A stretch of DNA of 64,000 nt from UBA6168 sp965222975. GTDB taxonomy: Bacteria > Bacteroidota > Bacteroidia > Chitinophagales > Saprospiraceae. A model generated the notes under the pieces. That model worked only from the letters and a program-made list of their open reading frames with translations, did not search any database and was not told the origin of the DNA. The stretch is from NCBI GenBank assembly GCA_965222975.1, contig CBDCVJ010000044.1, positions 124,001 through 188,000 on the forward strand, written 5' to 3'. Each line of letters begins with the position of its first letter. Position 1 is the first letter of the stretch. Made by a program: the position numbers and the translations under genes. Below are positions 1 to 8,900 of the stretch, piece by piece.

Positions 1-3000
1 CGTTTGCATCTTCGATGGTCACCATATAGGTTCCTGAGGAGAGGCTATTGATGGTGGTACCCATTGCACCATTGCTCCAGTCAACATCATATGGGCCTGT
101 ACCTCCATTTGGTTTGATACTAATTTTTCCATCCTGAAAACCAAAGCAGGTGGGTTGGATGAATGCCGTAGTATCATAGGAAATAACCTTCGGTTCATTG
201 ACCATCAAAGCAGGCAACTCTTGGAAACAATCTTTACTATCGGTGATTGTGACCGCATAAGTGCCGGCAGGAATGTTGTTGAAACTTTGGGTGGTGATGC
301 CATTCTCCCAGTCATATTGATAGGGAGGAGTGCCGCCAAACACATTTAAAAAAATAGAAGCGTTATCTTCTCCTGCACAAGTAGGTTCAGTAACGGTTGG
401 GTTAACGGTAATCTTGTCTGGCTGTTTTATTTCAAACTCAAGGATGTTCTCGCAATCGCCATCAGTTATTACAGCGGTGTAAATACCAGCGGTTAAGCCA
501 GTTAATGTGGGGCTGGTTGCACCATTTTGCCAAATGATTATTGGGTTGTTGCCATTGATATTCAAGGTAATAGCTCCGTCGTTTCCTCCGTTGCAACTGA
601 CATCTATAACCTCAGCACTGGCAACAACGGCTCCGGGGCCGTTAACTGTCATCAGTGGTATCACAAATTCACATTGTTGCGGGGAACCGTCAGTAATAGT
701 AAATGAATAAGCTCCCTGGGCAAGGTTCTGTAATAGTAAGTTGTTGCCTGTAAAACTCATGCCATTGCCCCAATCAAAAGTATACGGTGGAATTCCGTCC
801 AATGGGGTTAGCTCAATGCTACCATCATTCCCGTCGCATAACGTAACGTCTGTTACAATCCTTTGTACACTGTTGATATTGTTAATAGTGGATATGGTCA
901 TAGTATCTGAATCAGAACATCCATTTGCGGATTCTATGTCCATAATATAGGTACTGGAACCGCCAAGAAGGGGATGACTGGATGCTGAAATGGATTGGAC
1001 GGTGTCTCCAGTATTCCAATTATAGCTCAGAGGAGCAATGCCATTACCTACATCTTGAGCAGTCAATATTTGAGCAGTATTTTTACAAACTGCATCCTGT
1101 CCTTGGATAAGGGCAATTGGGCTGGGCTTAATGATAAATGGAATAGCTACTACGTCCGTACAACCACCGTCAGGAGTGGAAGCGATATAAAAGGTATCAC
1201 CTGCAACTGGGAATACATTTGGGCCAATTTCATTTAAGAGTTCTGGCGGATTAGCGGAATGGTAGGTGATAATGCCGTTTGCACCATTATTGTCTATAAC
1301 GTCAATTGTGCTAAGGTTGAATAGCTCACCTGCACAAATTTCTGGACTGTCAGTTGTGTTAATGTCCGGCTGTGGCAAAATGGTAATATTGACAACCGAT
1401 TTTGCAAGAGAGAAGCATACCCCGTTTACCAACTCTTGCGCGTACATGGTCAAAGTAATAGGATCGCTGGTATAATTGGAGGGGAAGTTTGGTAAATGAT
1501 ATTCCGTGCCTATAAACACTTCGTTGACATTGGTTGAGTCATTGAACCAATGAATTTGTCCTCCGAATCTTGGAATCGCCTTAAAAGGAACTTGAACCCC
1601 ACTACAAATGGTGGTATCGCTGACCACTGGAGGAGCGAAGAGGCTATCATCTGCCATTCCATTGCAATTGGAATCAAAGCCATCACAAGGAAATTCTACA
1701 GCATTGGGGTGAATGAAAGGATTGTCGTCGTCGCAATCAAGATTGTTAGGAACAAAACCTGGGGTGTTTGATTGAAACTGACAAGTTGAAAAATAAACTG
1801 CTTGGCCGCCGTACCCATCTTCATCATAATCGGCATAGTAGGTAAAAGCAGGTGGGCCTAAATCTTCTGATCCATAAAAAACGATATTGTCTAAAGCTAC
1901 ATCTCCCCTGTTACCGTTACCACCCAAAGCTAAAAAACGGAACTGAACAGATTTACCGTTCAGCTGATCCAAATCTATAAATTTCGTAACCCATTTGGGG
2001 CCAAGGTTACCTTCCAACGACTCGAGCAACTTCCATTCGGTACTATCCAGTTCTTTGTATTCCAATTTCAATGCGTTTACATGAACTCCATTCAATAAAT
2101 AGTCGAACGACATATCGCAAGAATCTGCACTGGCTTTCACCCTCATACAATTGGAAACCAAAGCGCCTTCCCTACCGCTCCGACATAGGGACTGGCTCGA
2201 TTCAATGTAGATATATTTTCCTCCTCCAGGACTATCGTCCGAAGGACCGGTTCCCGTAGTAGTTATGTTATCTTTATCACTAACGATCCAGTCAAAATTA
2301 TCGACGAGGGAATTTCTCCATAAACCGACAATAGAACAAGGGGCACCACAAATAGCCGTACAGTTGATCTGGGAATTGAAATCTTCTTTTAATGTTACTG
2401 GTGGAGGGGAGCAAGTAGTAGAGAATGTGACCGGACATGAATTAATGGAAAAACCATTTGCGCATTTTTCCCGAAGGTAAATTTCGTAAGAAGAGGATGG
2501 AGCCAGCCCATATACCCTCACTGGAGGACAGCTATCTATTATCACAAAAGAATTGGTGCCGCCCGAATCCATTGCAATTCCCGGAGGAAAACCAATTGGA
2601 GAACCAAATTCAATGATGGTGCTATCGCAATGACTGCCAGCTATCCAATTGAGTAGGACAGAAGTAGAATCAACAGAGGCCACTTCAACCTCTGTTGGGT
2701 TGAGGCAAGTGGTTGGACCAAAGACCAGTTCCACAAATTCCAATGTTCCTTCATGTTCTTTACCATCATCGCATATCCTGAGAGTCCAAATACCATTAGG
2801 ATCAGTACCGTCGTGCAAAGACATAAAATTTTGTTCAGGTAAAAATGATCCAATAAAAGGGGGCGAGCCATCTTGAATGGAGGGCATCATACAAGCCCCC
2901 ATAGTATTTCCTGAAACGAATATTGTTGGCTGACTGCAATTGTCAGGGTTGCCATAATCATCCTTGCCACTTCCATTATCCGATGAAAGGTTAATGGCCG

Positions 3001-3295
3001 CATCGTTTGGTGAAATAAGTGTAATATCTAAATCCGCTGCCCAGTCATGGTCAATGATTAGCCTTACTTCTTTTAAATAAACATCTTGACCAAGGGCCAA
3101 GCCAGGGGCATTGGCAACGTTGATCTGAAAAAAATGAGAAGCGTCGCAGCTAAAATCTTTTATAGGAAGCCCAAGATTACAACCAGAAGGGTTGTTAAGA
3201 ACAGGCGGCAAAGCAGAAGCTTTGGTGGTTGAGGGAAAGGCCACCACGCATAGGCACGTCCAAAGGAGTAAAATCCGTAGTGTGAATTGAGGCAT
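1..3295 (-). CDS. Large secreted SprB-repeat / MopE / P-domain protein (partial, runs off left edge)
   Basis: Reading the minus strand from ATG at 3295 gives an open frame to the left edge (about 1,098 codons, no stop), so the C-terminus is missing. The first 28 residues look like a signal peptide ending near TKASA. In order I see: a proprotein-convertase P-domain-like region (about residues 45-150, with HDGTDPNGIWTLRICDDG), an FN3-like stretch, a jellyroll/MAM-like region, a MopE-type metal-binding motif (YADYDEDGYGG, then LDCDDDNPFIHPNA and CDGFDSNCNG), and at least four SprB-type repeats of the form CNGGNDGAITL...TGLTAGIYTAVITD. Such proteins in Bacteroidota are exported by the type IX system and act as adhesins or gliding-related surface proteins. 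The export domain would lie outside the window. Family calls are from motif recognition; the export route is inferred. Confidence 0.85.
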   Translation of the reverse strand, partial: MPQFTLRILLLWTCLCVVAFPSTTKASALPPVLNNPSGCNLGLPIKDFSCDASHFFQINVANAPGLALGQDVYLKEVRLIIDHDWAADLDITLISPNDAAINLSSDNGSGKDDYGNPDNCSQPTIFVSGNTMGACMMPSIQDGSPPFIGSFLPEQNFMSLHDGTDPNGIWTLRICDDGKEHEGTLEFVELVFGPTTCLNPTEVEVASVDSTSVLLNWIAGSHCDSTIIEFGSPIGFPPGIAMDSGGTNSFVIIDSCPPVRVYGLAPSSSYEIYLREKCANGFSINSCPVTFSTTCSPPPVTLKEDFNSQINCTAICGAPCSIVGLWRNSLVDNFDWIVSDKDNITTTGTGPSDDSPGGGKYIYIESSQSLCRSGREGALVSNCMRVKASADSCDMSFDYLLNGVHVNALKLEYKELDSTEWKLLESLEGNLGPKWVTKFIDLDQLNGKSVQFRFLALGGNGNRGDVALDNIVFYGSEDLGPPAFTYYADYDEDGYGGQAVYFSTCQFQSNTPGFVPNNLDCDDDNPFIHPNAVEFPCDGFDSNCNGMADDSLFAPPVVSDTTICSGVQVPFKAIPRFGGQIHWFNDSTNVNEVFIGTEYHLPNFPSNYTSDPITLTMYAQELVNGVCFSLAKSVVNITILPQPDINTTDSPEICAGELFNLSTIDVIDNNGANGIITYHSANPPELLNEIGPNVFPVAGDTFYIASTPDGGCTDVVAIPFIIKPSPIALIQGQDAVCKNTAQILTAQDVGNGIAPLSYNWNTGDTVQSISASSHPLLGGSSTYIMDIESANGCSDSDTMTISTINNINSVQRIVTDVTLCDGNDGSIELTPLDGIPPYTFDWGNGMSFTGNNLLLQNLAQGAYSFTITDGSPQQCEFVIPLMTVNGPGAVVASAEVIDVSCNGGNDGAITLNINGNNPIIIWQNGATSPTLTGLTAGIYTAVITDGDCENILEFEIKQPDKITVNPTVTEPTCAGEDNASIFLNVFGGTPPYQYDWENGITTQSFNNIPAGTYAVTITDSKDCFQELPALMVNEPKVISYDTTAFIQPTCFGFQDGKISIKPNGGTGPYDVDWSNGAMGTTINSLSSGTYMVTIEDAN

Positions 3296-3786
3296 ATTGG
3301 TTGTTCCTGGTAAAGTGTTATTGATGAATGAAACAGGATTCAGGTGTTTACAAGGTATACTTCGCAGGTGTGTGAGCAGCCATTCTTTGGCAAGGATTAT
3401 AACGCAATGAAGAGGCAAAAATAACTTTTTTTCACACTCAAGTGCAAGTTTTGCTCATCTGTTTCAGAATAGATTTAAATTATGTTTGTAATATATTGAT
3501 AAACAAGCCGTTCCTAATTTTTTTTATTGAAATAACAATCTTCAATAATATGGCAAATTTTAATTCTGAGGATACTTAAATGAGAATAAAAACAGGATAA
3601 ATACTACGGTATGTGGCTCTCATTTTAATATTTTGAATAATTTATAGAAAAGTTTAATGAATTAAGGTATTAAAGTGATTTTTGGCAAACGATTTGAAAA
3701 TTTCATGTTAAAATTGAAAAATCACGCAGACAGGTCTTTACTTTGCAGAAAATTGCTGTAGGCAAAATAGGTTTAATGATATTTCC
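3296..3786. other. Divergent intergenic region, AT-rich
   Basis: This lies between the minus-strand SprB-type gene and the plus-strand haloperoxidase-like gene, so it should hold both promoters. It is strongly AT-rich. A TAnnTTTG-like box (TATGTTTG) sits at 3481-3488, resembling the Bacteroidota -7 element, but I find no TTTG at the expected distance upstream. No open frame of interest and no clear repeat. Confidence 0.4.
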
Positions 3787-5150
3787 ATGAACACTTTTCA
3801 TAAAAACTCTTTTCCGTTATTATTGGTTTTGGCAATGGCTTTTGTCTTAATGACAGGGTGTAAAAGTGATGACAATGCATCGCCCGATGAGGTTGATCTT
3901 GTAAAAAATGAAGATGCTTCTGTACCATTGGAGTGGATGAAGTTATTTCTAAAAATCGATCGATACACGGAAGACTTTAGGCCTGGCCCTTCTTCCAGGG
4001 CATTGGCATATATCAATTTGGCTGCATACGAATCTGTCATGAAGGGAATGCCTGATTATAAATCCCTTAACGATCTATATCCCGAACTTTCCATGCCTGA
4101 TGCAGGCAACTCGACCTATCATTACCCCACCGTAGTCAACGCAGTTTATGCCAATCTATTTAAACGTTTTCTCCCCAGCGAGAATATTGTTGAAGAACAA
4201 CAATCCAACCTGCAATTTGATATTTTAGCATTGGAAGACACAAACAATGAATCTTTCAAGACCAAAATAGGGACTGATATTTTTAATCGTTCACAGGAGC
4301 ATGGTACTGCCATTGCCAACACAATATGGGAATGGTCAAAGACTGATCCGTTTGGTCATGCAGCGTACCTCAATGCAAGGCCTGATGGGTACACACCACC
4401 AGATGGTCCTGGTCAGTGGGAACCAACTGCACCTAATTTTCAAAAGGCCCTCTTTCCCTATTGGGGGAAAACAAGGACGTTTGCTATTTCTGAAACTGAT
4501 AAATTGACCCTTTGGTTTTTAGTGAAGACCCTTACTCCCAGTTTTATGTCCAAGCGTTGGAAGTGCGGAACACTGTCAAGAATCTTGATTTTGCTAACCA
4601 ATGGAAAGCCGAATTTTGGAGCGATGAGTTTATGGGGCAAACGTTTAGCACTCCTGCCCGATGGATATCCATCACTAACCAGATAATAGAGAATGATCAA
4701 TGCCACCTTGAAACAGCGCTATATGCTTATGCTAAAATCTCTCTTGCTTTAAACGATGCTGGGATCGCCGCATGGCATTCAAAATATATCTTTAATGTTG
4801 AACGGCCAGTCACCTACATTAATCGGGTATTGGATTCGGATTGGTTGCCCCATAACGAATTTTCGCCTTCTTATCCCTCCTATCCTTCGGGTCATGCAGT
4901 TTTTGGGGCTGCCGCAGCAGAAGTCCTTTCCCACGTTTTTGGCTATGCCTACGCTATGACGGATGCCAGCCACGATGGCCGGACTGAATTCCTTGGAATG
5001 CCACGTCCTTTCGATACCTTTTATCAAATGGCTGAGGAAAATGCCTTTTCCCGCATTTCATTGGGCGTTGATTTTCGCATGGATACAGAAGAAGGGCTCC
5101 GGCTTGGTTATCATGTAGGCAGGAAGATCAATCAAATGCCTTTCAAATAA
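3787..5150 (+). pseudogene. Vanadium haloperoxidase / PAP2-like lipoprotein, frameshifted
   Basis: The N-terminal half (3787 to about 4510) has a lipoprotein signal (LLLVLAMAFVLMTGC). The C-terminal half continues in another frame from about 4509 to 5150. The shift falls at ACCCTTTGG near 4507-4514: one extra C would give ...DKLTPLVFSEDPYS and restore one product of about 454 residues, so either a real mutation or a homopolymer error. The acid-phosphatase/haloperoxidase motifs are readable: K-x6-RP (KYIFNVERP), PSGH (YPSGHAVFGAAAAE) and the third block SRISLGVDFRMD. In that block the usual catalytic/vanadate-ligand His is Asp (codon GAT; CAT would be His). The two defects together suggest an inactive gene, or a consensus error in low-coverage sequence. 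Confidence 0.8.
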
Positions 5151-5235
5151 TTAACTGTAAACTCTCCTTTTCATATTATTTTATTTTACCCATTAGAGTT
5201 GTTCATAAATAAAATTTTGGAATTTGTCATCCCAT

Positions 5236-5328
5236 GTTTCCTCCCCCCAGCCCTCCCGATAAATACGGGACAGGCTCTCCAAAGGGGGAGACAGGCCCGT
5301 ATTTATCGGGAGGGCTGGGGGAGGAAAC
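5236..5328. repeat. Long imperfect inverted repeat
   Basis: Two arms of about 33 bases (5236-5269 and 5296-5328) are near-perfect reverse complements: GTTTCCTCC...ATACGGG against CCCGTAT...GGAGGAAAC, with a loop of about 26 bases. It sits just downstream of the haloperoxidase-like gene. It resembles dispersed palindromic intergenic elements of Bacteroidota rather than a simple terminator, because no T-tract follows. Confidence 0.75.
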
Positions 5329-5565
5329 ACATTAGGCTTGCTTATTTACGAACATCTCTATTCTCTACCGTACACTATTATTTCAAATACGTTTTCAAAA
5401 ATGTACGGTAATGAAATTGCCCATTTGAATATTATCACTTAAAAGTTTTGAAATCATTTTATTTTTATTATGGAAAAAAATCACATCTATTTTTTATTTT
5501 AGGATCATATTTCCCTACCTTTGTTTCGGTTATCTAACCAGCCCACACTACATCAAGAATGTCAG

Positions 5566-5594
5566 CCAACCAATTTTATATTCCAATTGGTTGG
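5566..5594 (+). terminator. Hairpin, possible terminator
   Basis: CCAACCAATT pairs with AATTGGTTGG around a nine-base loop and is followed by TTTCTCTTTGC. The T-run is broken, so terminator function is uncertain; it lies 415 bases past the nearest stop. Confidence 0.35.
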
Positions 5595-6170
5595 TTTCTC
5601 TTTGCTCCTTGATCGCCGAGAACCCTTCCATGTCTCAATTTTGGAATAATCACCTTGATCCGGCTAAAACCTATTTTTAATTCTGCCCCCTATTGACCAA
5701 GCTGGAAATAATCATGTCTTGATTAGTTAATTATTTCCAACCGGATTTTGTTTTCATGTAATCTTTTGAAGCCTTCTATGTAGTTGGGAAGAATGGGAAA
5801 ACTTGTATTTCTTAATGGTACAATGGTTTTGACTATTTACCCACATTGCACACCTACAGTAAGCACCCACACTTGAACACCCTTATTATGCTGGCAGCTA
5901 ATATTATGCGATAACGCTTAGTGAATTATGATTTAATCTGACTCACTTAGAAGTATTATTAGTTGTTGTTGCCTGTTATCCCTGAACATTGTTGACCGAC
6001 CGATTTAGCTATGCCTTGGATTTGTAATTCAAGAAGGTCATCGCTTTGCTATTTCTCAACAAAAAATTTGCGAATGCCCATTTGACTTACACAACAAGGG
6101 TGGTTGGTTATTGAAAAATTACAAACATTCTTTAACCAAAATACTCACTCATAACACTTTAGTTGACATT

Positions 6171-7745
6171 ATGAAAATAACAACTACTTTAACTGTTTTA
6201 CTTACACTCACGTTTTGCACAGCTTTTGGACAACAGACCAACTACCTCATGAACAGTACTTTGACACAAATCAATGATTGTTCAGGTTTTTTTCTCGATA
6301 GTGGTGGCGGCTCCGGCAATTACGGCTCCAACGAGCAATTTACAACTACCATTTGCCCACAAGGCAATGCAGGCACCCACATCCAATTGATATTCAGCGG
6401 GCCTCAACTTACTCCTGGTGATGAATTGTGTTTTTATGATGGAACATCTACTGCTTCTCCTTCTTTGGGATGTGCCAGCGATTTTGTTCCGGGTGCCGCC
6501 TTTATTATTCAGGCTACTGCGCCAAATCTTTCTGGTTGTTTGACAATTACTTTCAATTCAGATTTCATTGGCGAAGCGGGTGGCTGGAGTGCAGATATTA
6601 ATTGTATTGCAGCTTGTCAAACTATTTTGTCCGTTATCGCCGATACAGATCCAATCATTGATCCAGTCGATACTGGGTACATAGATATTTGCCCTGGTGA
6701 TAGAGTTTTTTTTACAGGTAGAGGAGAATATCCCCAGAATGGTGCTGTCTACTCGCATTCTGATTTTACGAGCCAATTTGAATGGGATTTTGGCGATGGG
6801 AGTTCTTCGCTTGGGCCGTCTGTTTCCCACGTGTTTAATGAGCCGGGCGGTTACATTGTTGAATTGAAAATAACAGATCAGTTAGGTTGTAAGAACACCA
6901 ATTTTATAAAGCAAAGAGTTCGGGTGGCGCCAAAACCGGATTTTAATATTGGGGTGTATGACAACCAGATTTGCGCTGGCGATACAGTCGACCTGAATGC
7001 AATGGTCGATACCATTGATATGGCACACACGATTTCCGTCTTGCCCGCAGAAGGTTCTTTTTTAAATGGAGGAATAAGGTCAGATTCCTTGCCATTGCCT
7101 GATGGTAATGGTGCTTCTTATGCGACAACAATTTCTTTCAGTGACTTTGCTCCCGGACAAGTGCTTACAGATATCAATGACCTTACTGGGATTTTTGTCA
7201 ATATGGAGCATTCATGGATGAGGGATCTGGAGATTTCGATTACCTGTCCCAGTGGGAATACCGTCATGTTGCACAACCATCCCGGTCAAACAGGGGGTGA
7301 GGTATTTTTAGGCATTCCCTATGAAAATGACGAAGGCTTTTTAAACCCTATTCCTGGAACTGGTTATACATATGGTTGGCAGGTCAACCCAGATTATAAT
7401 TACACTTGGATTGAATATGCCAATTGGTTTTTTCCTGCGACTCTACCTGCCGGTACTTATGAATCTTATGAGCCTTTGGCAAATCTTTTGGGCTGTCCGT
7501 TAAATGGAGATTGGACTATAGAAGTCACCGACCTTTGGTCCATCGACAATGGCAATATTTTCTCATGGTCAATTGGATTTGACCAAAGCCTTTTTCCTGC
7601 GCTGGAAACATTTAGCCCTTCCCTCTCATCATGGAATTGGGAAAATCATCCTTCTATCTTTTATCAAACTTCCGATTCAATATCTGCTGCTCCTTTTAGT
7701 GCAGGGGAAGTGGCTTATACTTTTTCGGTAACGTTGTTCGATTGA
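6171..7745 (+). CDS. Secreted CUB/PKD/P-domain protein, truncated at contig join
   Basis: The start at 6171 (MKITTTLTVLLTLTFCTAFGQ) gives a clean signal peptide; an upstream in-frame ATT/ATG region lacks one. A CUB-like domain follows (about residues 30-145, FYDGTSTASPSLGCASDF), then a PKD domain (about 180-265, FEWDFGDGSSS...VSHVFNEPGGYIVELKITD), then a P-domain-like beta region (about 275-480, LEISITCPSGNTVMLHNHPG and LNGDWTIEVTDLWSIDNG). The last residues AYTFSVTLFD look like the middle of another PKD-like strand. No type IX C-terminal domain is present. The frame ends in TGA TAA exactly where base composition changes, so the protein was probably longer in its source genome. Confidence 0.75.
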   Translation: MKITTTLTVLLTLTFCTAFGQQTNYLMNSTLTQINDCSGFFLDSGGGSGNYGSNEQFTTTICPQGNAGTHIQLIFSGPQLTPGDELCFYDGTSTASPSLGCASDFVPGAAFIIQATAPNLSGCLTITFNSDFIGEAGGWSADINCIAACQTILSVIADTDPIIDPVDTGYIDICPGDRVFFTGRGEYPQNGAVYSHSDFTSQFEWDFGDGSSSLGPSVSHVFNEPGGYIVELKITDQLGCKNTNFIKQRVRVAPKPDFNIGVYDNQICAGDTVDLNAMVDTIDMAHTISVLPAEGSFLNGGIRSDSLPLPDGNGASYATTISFSDFAPGQVLTDINDLTGIFVNMEHSWMRDLEISITCPSGNTVMLHNHPGQTGGEVFLGIPYENDEGFLNPIPGTGYTYGWQVNPDYNYTWIEYANWFFPATLPAGTYESYEPLANLLGCPLNGDWTIEVTDLWSIDNGNIFSWSIGFDQSLFPALETFSPSLSSWNWENHPSIFYQTSDSISAAPFSAGEVAYTFSVTLFD

Positions 7746-7763
7746 TAAATCTTGCAGGTATCA
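7741..7763. other. Composition breakpoint / likely assembly junction
   Basis: To the left, AT-rich Bacteroidota-type codons and a truncated secreted protein; to the right, GC-rich Chloroflexota-type codons beginning directly with an RpiR regulator that has no upstream promoter or clear ribosome binding site. No insertion-sequence end or repeat is visible at the join. Confidence 0.7.
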
Positions 7764-8627
7764 ATGACGATGTCCACTAACGTCCGTGAGACCATCCTGG
7801 CCCACTTTCAATCCCTCTCGCCGAAGCAGCAAAAATTGGCTCGCTTCTTCCTGAATCATGAAGATACCGTTGCTTTTGCCTCTGCCAACGATATTGGCGT
7901 GCGTGTTGGTACGAGTGCGGCAACGGTTGTCCGGTTTTGTCGGGTACTGGGTTATGAAGGCTACACTGATCTACAGACGGTCATCCGCAGTCAATTTCCC
8001 CAATATCGCACTATTGTTCAGAAGATGGCTGACCGGGTAGCCGGCGGCAATCTTTCAGAAAATTTACCGCTCAACATCGCCCAAGCAAATATCCATAACA
8101 TTGAAGAAACCATGAATCAGGTTTCAGATGAGACCTTGGCCAAGGCGGTTCAGGCCATTACTCAGGCTGATCAGATTCGCATTTTTGGCAGTGGCCTCTC
8201 AGCGGCGGCGGCAGCCCTGGCCGAGTATGCCTTGACTATGCTCGGGTTTTCAGCGCGGGCCTATCTCAATGGTGGCGTCACCCAGGCTATGGAGATTTCT
8301 CGCCTGACGGACCGTGACCTAATCATTGTCATCAGCATTTGGCGTTACCTGCGTGATACGGTAGAGGCCGCCCAAGCCGCCCGTGCAGTCGGCACAACTT
8401 GTATTGCCTTGACTGATAGCCCGGTAGCAGCGGTAGCCAACCTGGCAGACTACGTTTTCATCGCAGCCACTGAGGGAGCCGCCCACAGCCGGTCTCTGGC
8501 CGGAATATTTTCCATTATCGATCTACTTAGCGCCGCCATCGCTGCCGAAAGGCCCCAGGAAAGCATGGACGCCGTTCAACGCATTGATACCCTTTATCGC
8601 AAACTCAATATATTATTGGTTCCTTAG
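7764..8627 (+). CDS. MurR/RpiR family transcriptional regulator
   Basis: The N-terminal HTH_6 domain (about residues 3-75, LSPKQQKLARFFLNHED ... TSAATVVRFCRVLGYEGY) binds DNA; the C-terminal SIS domain (about 120-255, IRIFGSGLSAAAAALAEYAL and ALTDSPVAAVANLADYVF) usually senses a phosphosugar or amino-sugar ligand. Starts at 7764 or 7770 are equally good; an upstream TTG at 7752 falls in the junction zone. It heads the cluster of opine dehydrogenase, mutase, transporter and acyl hydrolase on the same strand, and is the likely local regulator. RpiR proteins next to opine/peptide transporters are common, but the ligand is unknown. Its own 5' region has been lost at the junction. Confidence 0.88.
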   Translation: MTMSTNVRETILAHFQSLSPKQQKLARFFLNHEDTVAFASANDIGVRVGTSAATVVRFCRVLGYEGYTDLQTVIRSQFPQYRTIVQKMADRVAGGNLSENLPLNIAQANIHNIEETMNQVSDETLAKAVQAITQADQIRIFGSGLSAAAAALAEYALTMLGFSARAYLNGGVTQAMEISRLTDRDLIIVISIWRYLRDTVEAAQAARAVGTTCIALTDSPVAAVANLADYVFIAATEGAAHSRSLAGIFSIIDLLSAAIAAERPQESMDAVQRIDTLYRKLNILLVP

Positions 8628-8900
8628 CACCTTATCGTCTTACAAAATAACATCGACAATTTTGTGTCGATCCTGGCTCAACAAATTGTGAATTGTGAAG
8701 TCTAGCTGTTCATTCACCATTCACTATTCACAGCTCACAATTTTTTTCAAGTTGCATTTTGGGCAAGAAAAATGAAATCCGCAGATGAACACAGATAAAC
8801 GCAGATAAAACGAAATCAAAAATAATCTGTGCCCATCTGCGTTTATCTGCGGTTCGTTTACCTTTTTTGGTTCTGGCTTTGTCAGGTTAGGAAATTGAAA
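8628..8900. repeat. Intergenic region with long inverted repeat (arms 8779-8852)
   Basis: The stretch holds an inverted repeat in which CCGCAGATGAACACAGATAA (from 8779) is mirrored by ATCTGTGCCCATCTGCG and TTTATCTGCGG (8824-8852). It contains the short units GCAGATAAACGCAGAT and ACACAGAT that recur in dispersed bacterial intergenic repeats. It separates the regulator from the opine dehydrogenase. A second AT-rich patch (8690-8745) with GTGAATTGTGAA/TTCACAATTC-like halves is also partly palindromic. Confidence 0.65.

Larger units (their letters stand above)
5151..6170. other. Long AT-rich intergenic region
   Basis: About 1 kb without a convincing gene between the haloperoxidase-like gene and the CUB/PKD protein. 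It contains the long inverted repeat at 5236-5328 and a smaller hairpin at 5566-5594. The rest (5600-6100) shows no codon structure that I can support. An in-frame extension of the next gene back to 6111 exists but precedes its signal peptide, so I treat it as untranslated. Confidence 0.5.

Noticed and set aside
7741..7763. Horizontal transfer of Bacteroidota genes into the Chloroflexota genome
   Set aside because: No mobile element or repeat at the join and truncated gene on one side; an assembly chimera needs fewer assumptions, although reads are required to decide.
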